DNA from: Anaerolineaceae bacterium | GTDB taxonomy: Bacteria; Chloroflexota; Anaerolineae; Anaerolineales; Anaerolineaceae | Assembly: GCA_021107195.1 (NCBI GenBank) | Contig: JAIOTF010000317.1 | Coordinates: 1-21,053 of the forward strand | Reading direction: 5' to 3' | Length of the DNA: 21,053 nt | Shown: positions 13,456 to 21,053 of the stretch, piece by piece | How the letters are laid out: each line of letters starts with the position of its first letter | How positions within the stretch are numbered: the first letter of the stretch is position 1 | Translations under genes and position numbers: made by a program | Notes under the pieces: generated by a model | Databases searched by the model: none | What the model saw: the letters and a program-made list of their open reading frames with translations, nothing else | What the model was told of the DNA's origin: nothing

Positions 13456-14139
13456 CTATCTTTTTTTCAACAATTCCTTCAGCCGTGGATGGTCCGTATA
13501 TACCCCCCGATAACGTTCAGGAAGCAGGGCCGCAATGCGGCACATCATCTCATCGGTGCTGGTCTGGAGGTCTTCATTGCGATTCTCGCGGGTCAGGGGC
13601 GGCAAAACAAAGGGCGCGCCAAAACGCATCTTGAGCCGCGGACGCTTCCACCAATTCTGTGCCACAGCTTCCGTGCCGATCAAGGCAACCGGCACCACCG
13701 GAACCTGGGCTTTGATCGCCAGCAAGATCGTACCCGGCTTGCCTTTGATCAATCCGCCGGTATCACTGCGCGTCCCTTCCGGGGCAATGCCCAATGCCTG
13801 CCCTGCATCCATCGCTTCGATGGCGGCACGAAAAGCTGTGAAATCCGCCCGGGTGCGGTCCAGCCAGATACCCCCGACTGCATTAATAAACCAGCGGATA
13901 AAAGGGTATTCGAGATATTTATCAGTGACCAGGCCTGTAAGGTCCAGGCGGTTGGGGGTCAACATCAACAATGGGATATCCCAGCGGCTCATGTGATTGG
14001 AGGCAACGATAATGCCGCCCTCAACAGGAACATGCTCGGCGCCTTCAATGGTGATCCTGAAAACCACGCGCATCAAAAAGCGCACGATCCGCTTGAGAAG
14101 CAAAGTCCTGCCAGTGTAAGTCACTTTCTTTGTTTTCAT
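13456..14139 (-). CDS. plsC: 1-acyl-glycerol-3-phosphate acyltransferase (PlsC family)
   Basis: A 227-aa membrane-associated acyltransferase that makes phosphatidic acid by adding an acyl chain to lysophosphatidic acid. The family motifs are present: NHMSRWD, an HX4D motif with H49 and D54; a GGIWLDRT segment in the substrate region; and PEGTRS (E121 to S125). The VPVVPVALIGTE segment is the usual block IV. Length is normal for the family. The start ATG lies 15 bp after the stop of the PrsW-like gene with only a weak GGAT-type ribosome site, suggesting translational coupling. It is the last gene of the minus-strand operon and ends before the terminator at 13402-13429. Acyl-donor preference cannot be read from sequence. 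Confidence 0.9.
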   Translation of the reverse strand: MKTKKVTYTGRTLLLKRIVRFLMRVVFRITIEGAEHVPVEGGIIVASNHMSRWDIPLLMLTPNRLDLTGLVTDKYLEYPFIRWFINAVGGIWLDRTRADFTAFRAAIEAMDAGQALGIAPEGTRSDTGGLIKGKPGTILLAIKAQVPVVPVALIGTEAVAQNWWKRPRLKMRFGAPFVLPPLTRENRNEDLQTSTDEMMCRIAALLPERYRGVYTDHPRLKELLKKR

Positions 14140-14154
14140 TTTCTTAATCCAAAT

Positions 14155-15396
14155 TTATTCATCTGCCGCCAGTACCGGCGGTGTGTTGAGATCTTCCCAT
14201 CCCAGGCTGCGGCTGCGCATCATAAAAAAGAAAAGCATGAATACCGCCAGAGCGCCGAGCACAAAGGGCGCAAATTGCCCCAGCTCAGAGAACAGGCCGG
14301 ATGCACTGACTGTGGTTGACGGGTCTAAGAACGGTGAAAAGCCCATCAGCAATGCAAAGGCATTCCAGATCGCATGCAATGCCACTGCCCCCAGGTAAAT
14401 AAGAATCGATCGCAAGACCCGCCTGTGGGTCCATGCAGAGGCAATTCCCCAGCCTACCAAAGCGGTGGTAAGCGTGTGGAGCAGACAGGTGCCAAGCCGT
14501 CCGAATACTACCGTAGGCCACAATTCTCCCAACGGGGTGGTCAGATTACCCAGGCTCTCAATAAGACCAAATATTGCGCCTGAGACCATACCCATCGCAA
14601 AGCCTTCACGCGGCGAGAGCTTGCGGGGAATCAGGAACCAGAGCGCCAGAGGCTTGAAAATCTCTTCGAGCAGGGGAATGACACCAGCCGCCATCACCAG
14701 CACGGCCGAGATAACCCCGGTCTTTTGCAAATAGGGCGTCAAGATGCGTTCCACGATTTCCGGATCGTTGGGAGCGTTCATAATGCGCAGGCTGAATTGC
14801 TCCAGGCTGGCGAGCACTGCCGGCTGGCCAATTGCCCAAACGAGAAATCCTGCCAATGCCAGACCAACAAACAAAATCTCGACGAAGATCATCACGGTTG
14901 GTGTAACCAGCAAACTGACACTGACCACAGACCATTCTGTGTTGGTGCGCTGCATGTTCAAAAAGCGCATGCCTGTTTCCACCAGCCACCAGAGGGGAAT
15001 GATGATCAACAGAATCTGCAAAGGTGGAAGCAAGGCCCAAGCCAGGGTAGCTTGCTCCGCAAGCATCTTTCCCAACCAAAATAGCAGCGGCCAAAGGAGC
15101 AATGCAATAGTTGCGAATTTAAAACTCTGCCGGGGGCGCCAGGAAAGCGGCTGTTTGTCCAACAATCCCAGGATGACATTGACCAGCATCGGAATGAGCA
15201 GCAAACATAATACCCCCGCGTTCCACGACAAAGCCAGCAGAGAAAATGTTCCACCACTTTCCACTCCCTCTGAAAAAGCAGAGAGCAAACCAAAACCCAG
15301 GGTGGAAACGGCAGTGGTGAGAAGCATCAGCAAACCGATGCCGCCTAATAACAATTTGCCAACGGTATAGAACGTGATTTTGGCAGATCGGGTCAC
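14155..15396 (-). CDS. PrsW-type intramembrane metalloprotease
   Basis: A 413-aa polytopic protein of the PrsW/CAAX-protease superfamily, with about ten hydrophobic helices. The catalytic signatures are IPLLEEIFKPLA (E244, E245, K248), GFAMGMVSGAIFGLIES (E280), LLHTLTTALVGWG (H307) and ALHAIWNA (H341). In Bacillus, PrsW cleaves an anti-sigma factor in the membrane; no anti-sigma or sigma gene is in this window, so the substrate is unknown. The neighbouring lipoproteins may suggest an envelope-stress or protein-quality role (inference). Start is GTG at 15396, with GAGGGA 6 nt before it. The GTG overlaps the TGA of the upstream DsbA-cyclophilin gene as GTGA, so the two are translationally coupled. 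Confidence 0.87.
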   Translation of the reverse strand: MTRSAKITFYTVGKLLLGGIGLLMLLTTAVSTLGFGLLSAFSEGVESGGTFSLLALSWNAGVLCLLLIPMLVNVILGLLDKQPLSWRPRQSFKFATIALLLWPLLFWLGKMLAEQATLAWALLPPLQILLIIIPLWWLVETGMRFLNMQRTNTEWSVVSVSLLVTPTVMIFVEILFVGLALAGFLVWAIGQPAVLASLEQFSLRIMNAPNDPEIVERILTPYLQKTGVISAVLVMAAGVIPLLEEIFKPLALWFLIPRKLSPREGFAMGMVSGAIFGLIESLGNLTTPLGELWPTVVFGRLGTCLLHTLTTALVGWGIASAWTHRRVLRSILIYLGAVALHAIWNAFALLMGFSPFLDPSTTVSASGLFSELGQFAPFVLGALAVFMLFFFMMRSRSLGWEDLNTPPVLAADE

Positions 15397-16754
15397 GAAG
15401 TTCCCTCGATGAGGATGGTTTCGATCACGTCGCCGGCTGGCAGTTCTCCCTCAAGACCAGGATCGCGTGCGGTCAGCTCCCGGACGACATCCATACCTTC
15501 TACCACCTGTCCAAAGATGGCATAGGCCCCATCCAACTGCGGCAGTGCCTTGTCAGTGATAAAGAACTGGCTGCCGTTGGTATTTGGGCCAGAATTTGCC
15601 ATCGCCACCACACCAGGTTGGTCAAAACTCAAAAGACTGATCTCATCCGTAAAGACATACCCCGGGCCGCCCCAGCCATAGCCGCTGGGATCGCCAGCCT
15701 GGGCAATGAAACCGGGCAGCACACGGTGGAAAATGACATTGTCATACCAGCCCTTGTTTGCCAGGAAGACAAAATTATTGACAGCAAAGGGAGCCTTTTC
15801 AGGATAAAGTCGAATAACGATCTCACCTTTCTCAGTTACGATGGTAGCGTTGTACTGCTTCCCGGGGTCAATCACCTGCGGCGGGCAGGCATCATAAGCC
15901 TGCGCAGCCAGGGTTTCTTCCATTTTCAGATAATGGGCCAGCGCCTCTTGCAATGCCGCCGGGTCCGTCAGCGGAATGGAGGGATAGGCTGCCAATCGCT
16001 CCGGCCCAATCTCCTGTGCGGTCTGTTTATACGTTTCAACAATCAGCTTAAGGCTGTCCAGGTCCCAGTACCCCTTATATGCACCGCCATTGATGATGAC
16101 AAAAGGCGTGCCTTCCAAAGCGGGGATTTCCTGCTCCTGCGCTGCTTCCAGCCATGCGGTGACCTGCGGGTCTTCCAAATCCTGCATGAACCGCTCAACA
16201 TCCAGCCCCATAGACGCGGCCTGCGATTCCAGCCAGGTCTTGAATCTGCGGGCAGACATATCCGTCCATTCTGCCTGATTTTCAAAGAGAAGATTTTTCA
16301 TCGCAAAGAAATTGTCTGGATCCTGCGCACCTGCCGCTTCGGTTGCCTGGGCAGATAAGATCGATTTGTCGTGGGATTTGAGGGGATAGTGACGAAAGAC
16401 CAACTTCACATCGTCCGGGTAAGCAGCCTGCAACTCGAGCAGGTTGGCTTCCAGCTTTACACAGTAGGGACACTGAAAATCACTGTACTCGATGATGGTC
16501 ACAATCGCATCCTGCGCACCAAAAACCCAATCAAATTCGTTGACTGGCTGATACAGGTCAAATGCGTTGAAAACTCCGACCACCTGGCAGGTGGCAGGAC
16601 CATCATCGAGATCGCTGTTCTCGCCCAAAGCAGCAACGGTGGCGGCGTTTGAGAAAACTGCCGGCCCGGTCAAACCCGTTGCTGCCGGCGACCCACAGGC
16701 CGCCAGCAGCACGGAAACGATTAACATAAGGGTAATGCTACGCCAATGGCGCAT
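15393..16754 (-). CDS. DsbA-like/cyclophilin fusion lipoprotein (second copy)
   Basis: A 453-aa exported lipoprotein (lipobox LLAAC, C20) that combines two folding activities. Residues about 75-240 are a DsbA/BdbD-type thioredoxin fold with CPYC (residues 95-98) and a GTP cis-proline loop. Residues about 300-453 are a cyclophilin-type peptidyl-prolyl isomerase with FHRVLPGFIAQAGD, NTNGSQFFIT and LPQLDGAYAIFG. The catalytic Arg, Phe and Gln of cyclophilins are present. The cyclosporin-contact Trp is replaced by Gln, as is usual in bacterial forms. Both domains would act outside the membrane. The frame is open to 16802, but AAAGGA 7 nt before the ATG at 16754 and the signal peptide decide the start. 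It follows its paralogue by 34 bp and overlaps the PrsW-like gene by 4 bp. Confidence 0.9.
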   Translation of the reverse strand: MRHWRSITLMLIVSVLLAACGSPAATGLTGPAVFSNAATVAALGENSDLDDGPATCQVVGVFNAFDLYQPVNEFDWVFGAQDAIVTIIEYSDFQCPYCVKLEANLLELQAAYPDDVKLVFRHYPLKSHDKSILSAQATEAAGAQDPDNFFAMKNLLFENQAEWTDMSARRFKTWLESQAASMGLDVERFMQDLEDPQVTAWLEAAQEQEIPALEGTPFVIINGGAYKGYWDLDSLKLIVETYKQTAQEIGPERLAAYPSIPLTDPAALQEALAHYLKMEETLAAQAYDACPPQVIDPGKQYNATIVTEKGEIVIRLYPEKAPFAVNNFVFLANKGWYDNVIFHRVLPGFIAQAGDPSGYGWGGPGYVFTDEISLLSFDQPGVVAMANSGPNTNGSQFFITDKALPQLDGAYAIFGQVVEGMDVVRELTARDPGLEGELPAGDVIETILIEGTS

Positions 16755-16788
16755 TACACCATCCTTTTTCAATGGGTGCCAAAGGAAC

Positions 16789-18249
16789 TTATTTTTCCTC
16801 AATGGTTACGGACAAGAGAAGGTCCGGGTCGGCCAGATCAGCGCCCTGCTGCGGATCACGCGGGGTCAATTTTTCAACCACATCCATTCCTTCAACAACA
16901 TTGCCAAAGATGGTATATCCACCATCCAACTGGGGCAGCGCATCATAAGAGATGAAGAACTGACTGCCGTTTGACTCCGGGCCGCTGTTGGCCATGCCAA
17001 CCACGCCAGGTCCTTCAAACAAAAGATCATTGATCTCATTGCCGAAAGCATAACCAGGGGAGCCGAGGCCTGTTCCGCTGGGGTCGCCGGTCTGTGCCAC
17101 AAATCCAGGGATCACCCTGTGGAAAGGCACATTATTGAACCAGCCGTCATTGGCCAGGAACACAAAACTGTTGACCGTGGTCGGCGCCTTGTCGGGGAAA
17201 AGCTCAAGGACGATATCACCCTGAGTGGTCTTCAAGGTAGCAAAATACTGCTTGCTGCGGTCGATGGTTATTTCCGGGCAAGCCGTGTACGCGCGATCCT
17301 TCAGGTCAACATACTTGATAATGATATCGAAGATATCTGCGCTGCCAGCCAACGATAGCGGGTATTTTTTCACACCTTCATCACCATATTCAGCACGCAG
17401 GGCTTCGTAGGCATCAATCAAGGACTGCATATCCTCGGGAACAGCCAGGCTAACCTGCGGCAGGCTGTTGACAAAATCTTCGCCATATTCTTCTTTGGCC
17501 GCCTGAACGGCCTGGATCATAGCATAAATACTCTCGACATCGCGGGCACCCATGTAATAAAAACTATCGATCAAAACGGTCGGTGTACCCTGGATGCCAA
17601 GCTCAAGGGCGCCGTCGCGCAAGTTGTTGACAATAGTCGCGATCTCATCCGACTTCAGATCAGCGGTGAATTGCTCAACATCGAGATCCAATGCAGCGGC
17701 TTCGTCGAGTAATAATGCTTCAAACTCTTCAACAGAAAACTGTGACCACTCCGCCTGCTTTTCAAACAAACTATTCTTGAGCTCGTTGAATTTTGCAGGG
17801 TCCTGTTTGCCAGCCGCTTCCATGGCCTGAGCACCCAGTTGTGCTTTATCGTGAATGCTGACCAGCGGGAGATGGCGGAACACAATGCGAACTTCATCGC
17901 CATATTTCTCTGCCAATTCAGTAACAACCGGCTCAAACTGGGAGCAATACGAGCATTGCAATTCGCTATATTCAATCAGGCTGACTGGCGCATCCGCGTT
18001 GCCGTAAACATACTCGCCCTCTGAAACGATCGGGATCGGGGGAGCATCAGTCATATCCTCTGGCGGCAAGACAACACACTCGGCCGGGGTGACCGGACCA
18101 CTGGGGACATCACCTTCTTCTACAGCGGGAAGGGCAGCGCCATCCACTGTCGAAACCGTCTCTGTGTTTTCTTCAACAGTTTCCTTTGCACATGCAGAAA
18201 GCAAGAGTGCTAATACCAATAAACCAAATAACCATTTGCGTTGTTTCAT
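16789..18249 (-). CDS. DsbA-like/cyclophilin fusion lipoprotein (first copy)
   Basis: A 486-aa exported lipoprotein with lipobox LLSAC (C20), followed by a Glu/Val/Pro-rich linker (about residues 21-75). Residues about 80-245 are a DsbA-like thioredoxin fold with CSYC (residues 99-102) and a GTP cis-proline loop. Residues about 325-486 are a cyclophilin domain (FHRVIPGFVAQTGD, GSQFFIS, LPQLDGGYTIFG). It is a clear paralogue of the next gene, with the same order and the shared IEYS..QC.YC..(x)..VFRH.PL pattern, but a different residue in the redox motif (Ser rather than Pro), which should shift the redox potential (general thioredoxin-family knowledge). AAAGG lies about 10 nt before the ATG. 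It is preceded by a 111-bp gap after tmk, so it may also have its own promoter. Confidence 0.9.
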   Translation of the reverse strand: MKQRKWLFGLLVLALLLSACAKETVEENTETVSTVDGAALPAVEEGDVPSGPVTPAECVVLPPEDMTDAPPIPIVSEGEYVYGNADAPVSLIEYSELQCSYCSQFEPVVTELAEKYGDEVRIVFRHLPLVSIHDKAQLGAQAMEAAGKQDPAKFNELKNSLFEKQAEWSQFSVEEFEALLLDEAAALDLDVEQFTADLKSDEIATIVNNLRDGALELGIQGTPTVLIDSFYYMGARDVESIYAMIQAVQAAKEEYGEDFVNSLPQVSLAVPEDMQSLIDAYEALRAEYGDEGVKKYPLSLAGSADIFDIIIKYVDLKDRAYTACPEITIDRSKQYFATLKTTQGDIVLELFPDKAPTTVNSFVFLANDGWFNNVPFHRVIPGFVAQTGDPSGTGLGSPGYAFGNEINDLLFEGPGVVGMANSGPESNGSQFFISYDALPQLDGGYTIFGNVVEGMDVVEKLTPRDPQQGADLADPDLLLSVTIEEK

Positions 18250-18360
18250 TTTTAACTACCTTTCATCAATATTTTACACGACACGGCGTGCATTATTGTT
18301 CAATGAGTGTCCTGGACGCAAGCCCAGGGCACATTTCATCCAGTATAACAGCATCCGGGA
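18250..18360 (-). promoter_or_regulatory. Spacer with possible internal promoter
   Basis: On the minus strand TGTTATACT (complement of 18342-18350) is an extended -10 motif without a good -35. Downstream, GTCCTGG and CCAGGGC near 18309-18330 can form a 7-bp stem with one G-T pair and no T run. This could give extra expression of the lipoprotein genes, but the evidence is weak. Confidence 0.25.
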
Positions 18361-19014
18361 TCATTCGTTGGGGATTTTCAGGAACTCTGCCACTGTCTGG
18401 CGCAGGCTGGATTGCACATCCCGGGGTATCTGACAGGCGTCGATCAGCCGCCAGCGCTGCGGTGCAGCGGACACCATTTCAAGATATCCCTTGCGGACGC
18501 GTTGATGAAATGCCAGAGCATAATCATCCAGGCGGTCCCATTCATCCCCCCCGCTGCGCCTTCGATTTAAACCTTCTTCCGCATCCAGGTCAAGATACAA
18601 GGTCAAATCCGGCCATAATCCCCCTGTAGCAAAGTCCAGCAATTGGCGCAAAAGCGCAAGGTCATACCCATGCCCATAGCCTTGGTACGCCAGGGTGGAA
18701 TCAGCATAGCGGTCACTAAGTACGATCTTGCCCAGTGCCAGACTGGGGCGGATCAACTCTTCCACGAGTTGTGCCCGCGCCGAACAAAACAAGAGTATCT
18801 CGGTACGCGGATGCATCGATTTATTTTTCATGCTCTTCAACACATCTTTGACCTGATCACTGATAGCAGTTCCCCCTGGTTCCCGGGTGGTAACCACTTC
18901 ACAGCCCTGATGACTTAAATAATCAGCAAGAAGGGGTATTTGGGATGTCTTGCCGCTGCCATCCGGACCTTCCAAGGTGATGAAAATACCCGGCATTGCC
19001 GTCTTGTTTGTCAT
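18361..19014 (-). CDS. tmk: Thymidylate kinase
   Basis: A 217-aa cytoplasmic enzyme that phosphorylates dTMP to dTDP with ATP. Visible motifs are the P-loop GPDGSGKT (residues 16-23), TREPGGT (43-49, dTMP binding), DRYADSTLAYQG (101-112, the DR(Y/H) motif) and a C-terminal FHQRVRKGYLE. Length and order are typical of bacterial Tmk. The frame is open to 19170, which overlaps the upstream gene by 140 bp, so that is not a credible start. The ATG at 19014 lies 16 bp after the upstream stop, with AAAGG 8 nt before it. It is part of the minus-strand operon, next to an R3H ATPase. Confidence 0.93.
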   Translation of the reverse strand: MTNKTAMPGIFITLEGPDGSGKTSQIPLLADYLSHQGCEVVTTREPGGTAISDQVKDVLKSMKNKSMHPRTEILLFCSARAQLVEELIRPSLALGKIVLSDRYADSTLAYQGYGHGYDLALLRQLLDFATGGLWPDLTLYLDLDAEEGLNRRRSGGDEWDRLDDYALAFHQRVRKGYLEMVSAAPQRWRLIDACQIPRDVQSSLRQTVAEFLKIPNE

Positions 19015-19030
19015 GTAGTCTGCCTTTGTC

Positions 19031-20629
19031 TCAATCGCGATAGATGCGGACACGCCGGTTGGGTTCTTTGCCATAAGAATGGGAAACCAGGTTCGCCTGG
19101 CGCGCCATTTCATGCTGAATACGGCGAATAGAAGACGATGCAGGGGGCAAATCAATCCAACGCTGGCCATTAAGTACTGCTTCGATGGCTACTTGCGTCT
19201 CACGGATCAATTCCTCCTGCGGGCGGGTTGTCCCAGTGCCATTCTCAACGGTGAGATTGAATACCTCTACCAGGGCCTGTTCTATTTGCGTGGTGGTGTT
19301 CGAGCGTAAAATATAGATCGGCATACCGCTCTCTTCGGCATCCAGAATGGTGCGTTGGCGGTTGCGGTAATAGGTACGCAGGGTGAGCAACACATCCGCA
19401 TCACGCGCATTCTTGACCAGCACCACTGGCACGCCCAATCGCCGGGACGCCTGATCCAGACGGTTGCGAGCCACACCATACGCAAACAGCCGTACGGGTT
19501 TGAGTATCGGCTTGCGCTGGCGGGAAGATGCAGATGGGCTATCCTTCGAGCGCACCTGATCAGAACCTCGTCCCGATTCCACCGGCCGGCGCAGTCCACT
19601 ACCAGCGGCAGTTTCTTTGGAACCGCTGGTTGATTTGGATTTCTCGATCTTGATCTCACCGCTCTTGGTGCGGGTGCGCGCCTCGATCTGCGGCGAGTAG
19701 CCGCGCACCAGTGCATCGACAGCCTCGGTTACATCCAGATGCACAACGAAATAATCTCTTTCCTTGATCTCGATCAAAACATCGAATGTGGGCGGCGCCC
19801 GCCGCTCAAGAACGGTTTTCTGGGTGCCGCGGCGGCGCGCTTCTTCATCCGAGAGCGTTACCGCCTCAATCCCGCCGATCAAATCCGAAAGCGTAGGATT
19901 GATCAATAAATTTTCAAGCGAACGGCCGTGTGCTGTGCCAATCAACTGCACACCGCGTTCGGCGATGGTGCGTGCAGCCTTGGCTTCCAACTCGCGGCCG
20001 ATCTCATCAATAATAATCACTTCTGGATTGTGATTCTCAACCGCTTCGATCATCACTTCATGCTGCAAGGATGGCTTGGGAACCTGCATACGGCGGGCAC
20101 GTCCTACAGCAGGATGAGGTACATCACCGTCACCACCGATCTCGTTAGAGGTATCCACAATAACGACCCGCCTGGACTCTGCCAGGATGCGGGCAGCTTC
20201 ACGCAAAATGGTGGTCTTGCCAATGCCGGGCTGCCCCAGGATCAGAATACTCTTGCCTGATTCCACCAGGTCTTGAATGATGTCCAGTGTGCCATATACC
20301 GCCCGGCCCACGCGGCAGGTCAGCCCGACAATGCTGTTATGTCGATTGCGCAATGCAGAAATACGATGCAATGTGCGCTCCAGTCCGGCGCGGTTATCAG
20401 CATCGAAATCACCAATTTGCTCAACCACGTGATCAATATCAGCCCGCTCAACTTCCTGCTGGCTCAATTCAATCTCGCTGTCCACAAAACGCGCCGTAGG
20501 GATACGGCCGAGGTCCATAATGATCTCGATCAAGTCATCAAAATTATCTGCTGCATTGACTGCCTCAATAATATGCAGCGGCAGTACAGCCAGCAGTTTA
20601 TCCATATCGTCGGTTATTCGTAATTCCAT
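19031..20629 (-). CDS. SpoIIIAA-like AAA ATPase with R3H nucleic-acid-binding domain
   Basis: A 532-aa protein. Residues about 100-340 are a RecA/AAA-like ATPase of the SpoIIIAA/Ycf45 family: GQPGIGKT (132-139, Walker A), VIIIDEIG (204-211, Walker B with D208 and E209), and GTAHGRSLENLL as sensor region. A Ser/Lys/Arg-rich linker, probably disordered, covers about 345-390. A second folded region with RLFAYGVARNRLDQA follows. The C-terminus (about 495-532) is an R3H domain with RRIQHEMA and a basic tail. This domain order is known from cyanobacteria and Chloroflexi-type proteins of unknown role; R3H suggests binding to single-stranded nucleic acid. No sporulation genes are nearby. ATG 20629 lies 10 bp after the previous stop and has only a weak ribosome site. 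Confidence 0.88.
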   Translation of the reverse strand: MELRITDDMDKLLAVLPLHIIEAVNAADNFDDLIEIIMDLGRIPTARFVDSEIELSQQEVERADIDHVVEQIGDFDADNRAGLERTLHRISALRNRHNSIVGLTCRVGRAVYGTLDIIQDLVESGKSILILGQPGIGKTTILREAARILAESRRVVIVDTSNEIGGDGDVPHPAVGRARRMQVPKPSLQHEVMIEAVENHNPEVIIIDEIGRELEAKAARTIAERGVQLIGTAHGRSLENLLINPTLSDLIGGIEAVTLSDEEARRRGTQKTVLERRAPPTFDVLIEIKERDYFVVHLDVTEAVDALVRGYSPQIEARTRTKSGEIKIEKSKSTSGSKETAAGSGLRRPVESGRGSDQVRSKDSPSASSRQRKPILKPVRLFAYGVARNRLDQASRRLGVPVVLVKNARDADVLLTLRTYYRNRQRTILDAEESGMPIYILRSNTTTQIEQALVEVFNLTVENGTGTTRPQEELIRETQVAIEAVLNGQRWIDLPPASSSIRRIQHEMARQANLVSHSYGKEPNRRVRIYRD

Positions 20630-20639
20630 ATGCTTTTCT

Positions 20640-21053
20640 TTAATCCATCTTCTTCGGCAAGGTAATATTGCGCACCATCGATGATGTAGGGCGCACCTGG
20701 CGATCTATCGTTGAAAATTGTATATCCTGCACTGGTTTTCGATGCCGGATTGCCAGATGTTTCACCAGTAATGCCTGTTCGCCGATCTTCTGTGCGCCCA
20801 AGTCTTCCAGTATCCCGGACAAGCCGGCCTGATAAGAAGGCACCAGACAATATACCGGACGCTCCAGGGGTGGCAAAAACATACCTTGCAATCTACATAC
20901 CAGATCAACCAGTAAATGGTGAACATCCGCCACCTGCGGGTGGAACAAAGGCTGCAAGCAGATGCCGCGCGCTCCTGATGTCACCTGCACATACGCCTGC
21001 ACCTGATCATCACGGCGCACGACCAGCCCATTCGGACAAAACGAGAAAGATTC
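20640..21053 (-). CDS. Partial GNAT-like protein, runs off the right edge
   Basis: The C-terminal 137 residues of a gene whose start lies beyond the window; the frame is open to the edge. The segment RPVYCLVPSYQAGLSGILEDLGAQ, followed by ALLVKHLA, has the look of the last strand-helix-strand of a GNAT acyltransferase fold (a residue pair and GA or GF before the final strand), but no acetyl-CoA loop is visible in this part. Function is not assigned. It stops 10 bp before the R3H ATPase gene and is probably in the same operon. Confidence 0.6.
   Translation of the reverse strand, partial: ESFSFCPNGLVVRRDDQVQAYVQVTSGARGICLQPLFHPQVADVHHLLVDLVCRLQGMFLPPLERPVYCLVPSYQAGLSGILEDLGAQKIGEQALLVKHLAIRHRKPVQDIQFSTIDRQVRPTSSMVRNITLPKKMD

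Noticed and set aside
13432..14319. Open frame of 295 codons on the + strand
   Set aside because: It lies antisense to plsC and the end of the PrsW-like gene, crosses the terminator region, and its product is rich in His/Gln/Arg/Cys with no recognisable fold.
15618..16358. Open frame of 246 codons on the + strand
   Set aside because: Antisense to the DsbA-cyclophilin gene; no ribosome site and no protein-like pattern.
19015..19170. Upstream extension of tmk to 19170
   Set aside because: It overlaps the R3H gene by 140 bp and lacks a ribosome site; ATG 19014 has AAAGG at 8 nt and fits family length.
1..21053. CRISPR array, tRNA or rRNA, intact insertion sequence
   Set aside because: No regularly spaced repeats, no cloverleaf or rRNA-like segments, and no transposase with terminal inverted repeats were seen.

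Overview
This window looks like chromosomal DNA from an uncultured or poorly studied member of Chloroflexota, probably class Anaerolineae. I infer this from protein style: lipoproteins with Pro/Ala/Glu/Thr-rich linkers, an NBR1-type Ig-like domain joined to a CAP domain, DsbA-cyclophilin fusions, an R3H-domain SpoIIIAA-like ATPase and a CpaE-like ATPase behind a receiver domain. Base composition is moderate, genes are densely packed, and the core is ordinary bacterial housekeeping. I saw no rRNA, tRNA, CRISPR array or intact transposon.

Layout, left to right. Positions 1-358 hold no intact gene, only a fragment of a mobile-type repeat and a possible gene remnant. A cytoplasmic GH13 alpha-glucan hydrolase follows on the + strand (359-1708). 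A 326-bp regulatory spacer then carries two hairpins (one a perfect 32-bp palindrome), a near-consensus promoter and a tandem 15-nt repeat. It leads to a secreted CAP-domain lipoprotein (2035-3369). Next is a two-gene signalling unit: a membrane hybrid histidine kinase with PAS-PAS-HisKA-HATPase-REC-REC-HPt architecture (3489-6518) and a receiver-CpaE/ParA-like protein whose P-loop lacks the catalytic lysine (6561-7820). A strong bidirectional terminator separates this unit from a minus-strand operon of an isoprenylcysteine-methyltransferase-like membrane protein and ComEC (10905 down to 7951).

Divergent from that operon, the + strand carries a 39-aa small ORF, a membrane glycosyltransferase-like gene that is broken near 12180, and an unknown four-helix membrane protein (12448-13260). 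From 13456 to the right edge everything is on the minus strand and looks like one transcription unit. In transcription order it reads: partial GNAT-like protein, SpoIIIAA/R3H ATPase, thymidylate kinase, two tandem DsbA-cyclophilin lipoproteins, a PrsW-type intramembrane protease, and a PlsC acyltransferase. Spacings are mostly 10-35 bp, with one GTGA start/stop overlap.

The genes fall into three themes: cell-envelope protein folding and lipid synthesis (paired oxidoreductase/prolyl isomerase lipoproteins, PrsW, PlsC), signal transduction (phosphorelay kinase plus receiver-ATPase), and DNA uptake or DNA handling (ComEC, R3H ATPase, Tmk). The most unusual points are the tandem DsbA-cyclophilin pair, the ComEC whose metallo-beta-lactamase-like domain has lost its metal motif, the CpaE-like protein with an R/C-substituted P-loop, and a 57-nt imperfect-hairpin repeat present in both convergent intergenic spaces of this window, each time immediately beside a terminator.
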